DNA of 33,063 bases. Origin: Planctomycetota bacterium. Its GTDB lineage: Bacteria; Planctomycetota; UBA1135; UBA2386. Location of the stretch: NCBI GenBank assembly GCA_028281765.1, contig JANQJF010000026.1:1-33063 (forward strand), given 5' to 3'. Below the pieces are notes generated by a model, which worked only from the letters and a program-made list of their open reading frames with translations, had not been told where the DNA came from and made no database searches. A program made the translations under genes and the position numbers. The stretch's first letter is position 1. The number at the start of each line of letters is the position of its first letter. This document shows, in pieces, positions 32,807-33,063 of this stretch.

Positions 32807-33063
32807 TCAGGCCGCGCGGCCGGGGACTTCAAAGGTGCGGATGCGGCCGTGGCGGCGCCAGCCGGAGCGGAGGAGCCAGGAGGTGGGGGGTGTGACGGGA
32901 GGACGCCAGCGCGCGGCTCTGCCGACGATCTCGATGTCGATGGCCCAGCCGTCGAACCAGGGGCCGGAGGCGAAGTAGTCGAGGACGTCCACGCTGTAGC
33001 CATGGCGGCGAGCGTTGTTCAGGACGTAGGCAATCGCGTAGCGGACCAGTCGAGGCGTCGTGA
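32807..33063 (-). CDS. REP-associated tyrosine transposase (RAYT/Y1-type), C-terminal part only
   Basis: The frame enters from the right edge of the window (first full codon 33061-33059) and stops at TGA 32809-32807, about 84 codons. It reads TTPRLVRYAIAYVLNNARRH, then DVLDYFASGPWFDGW, and later WLLRSGWRRHGRIRTFEVPG. The YVLNN..RHG, SGPWFDGW and WLLRxGWRRHG strings are typical of the C-terminal tail of IS200-like/RAYT transposases seen in planctomycetes and related groups. These enzymes use an HUH motif and a catalytic tyrosine, both in the part outside the window, so activity cannot be judged. RAYTs are single-copy domesticated relatives of IS200/IS605 transposases that act on REP palindromes. 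The palindrome at 18595-18689 is a possible but unproven target. Confidence 0.72.
   Translation of the reverse strand, partial: TTPRLVRYAIAYVLNNARRHGYSVDVLDYFASGPWFDGWAIDIEIVGRAARWRPPVTPPTSWLLRSGWRRHGRIRTFEVPGRAA

Noticed and set aside
1..33063. CRISPR arrays, tRNA/rRNA genes, phage or conjugation genes, restriction or toxin-antitoxin systems
   Set aside because: Looked for direct-repeat arrays, tRNA-like cloverleafs, conserved rRNA segments and the usual protein motifs on both strands; none seen by eye.

Overview
The window is GC-rich (roughly two thirds G+C by eye) chromosomal DNA from an environmental bacterium, most likely a Planctomycetota member. This is an inference from content. It carries a zinc-finger Ser/Thr kinase, a secreted FAD oxidoreductase of the type abundant in planctomycetes, Tat-exported Gfo/Idh/MocA and sugar-isomerase-like proteins, many large secreted proteins, a recurrent C-terminal beta-sandwich domain, and the end of a REP-associated tyrosine transposase. 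No rRNA, tRNA, CRISPR array, phage or plasmid genes were found. Very long antisense reading frames occur throughout and are an artefact of high GC.

Layout. 1-68 is the tail of an upstream gene. 245-1876 is a membrane Ser/Thr kinase, followed by a decayed minus-strand gene (1880-2411). 2567-6705 holds a secreted 5'-nucleotidase-like metallophosphoesterase and an exported FAD oxidoreductase. 6749-10033 (minus) is a 1094-residue beta-propeller protein with two haem c sites. 10180-11523 is a Tat-exported Gfo/Idh/MocA protein. 11531-15166 (minus) is a two-gene unit: a lipoprotein ending in a permuted papain-like (YiiX-type) domain, then a DUF900-type alpha/beta hydrolase. 15303-17551 (minus) is an AGE/cellobiose-2-epimerase-like protein translationally coupled to a PfkB/RfaE1-like kinase, divergent from a Tat-exported hydroxypyruvate-isomerase-like TIM barrel (17599-18519). 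18716-24100 holds an oversized secreted nucleoside-hydrolase-like protein, a membrane SGNH hydrolase and an anchored protein of unknown function. 24090-27715 (minus) encodes a beta-helix protein and a translationally coupled secreted partner. 27960-30490 holds three predicted lipoproteins (thioredoxin-like, LamG-like, and one with a threefold internal repeat). 30496-32520 (minus) is a secreted CocE/S15-like hydrolase. A guanine-run tract and a truncated transposase close the window.

Together the genes look like a scavenging, cell-surface set: exported hydrolases, sugar-handling enzymes, putative electron-transfer proteins and surface-binding modules. The observations most worth following are: (i) five start codons placed 6-7 nt after a TANNNT hexamer and without a Shine-Dalgarno, suggesting leaderless transcripts; (ii) a 95-bp nested palindrome at 18595-18689 that could be a REP/MITE element or a structured 5' leader; (iii) the lipoprotein-amidase plus DUF900-hydrolase pair, whose function I cannot assign.
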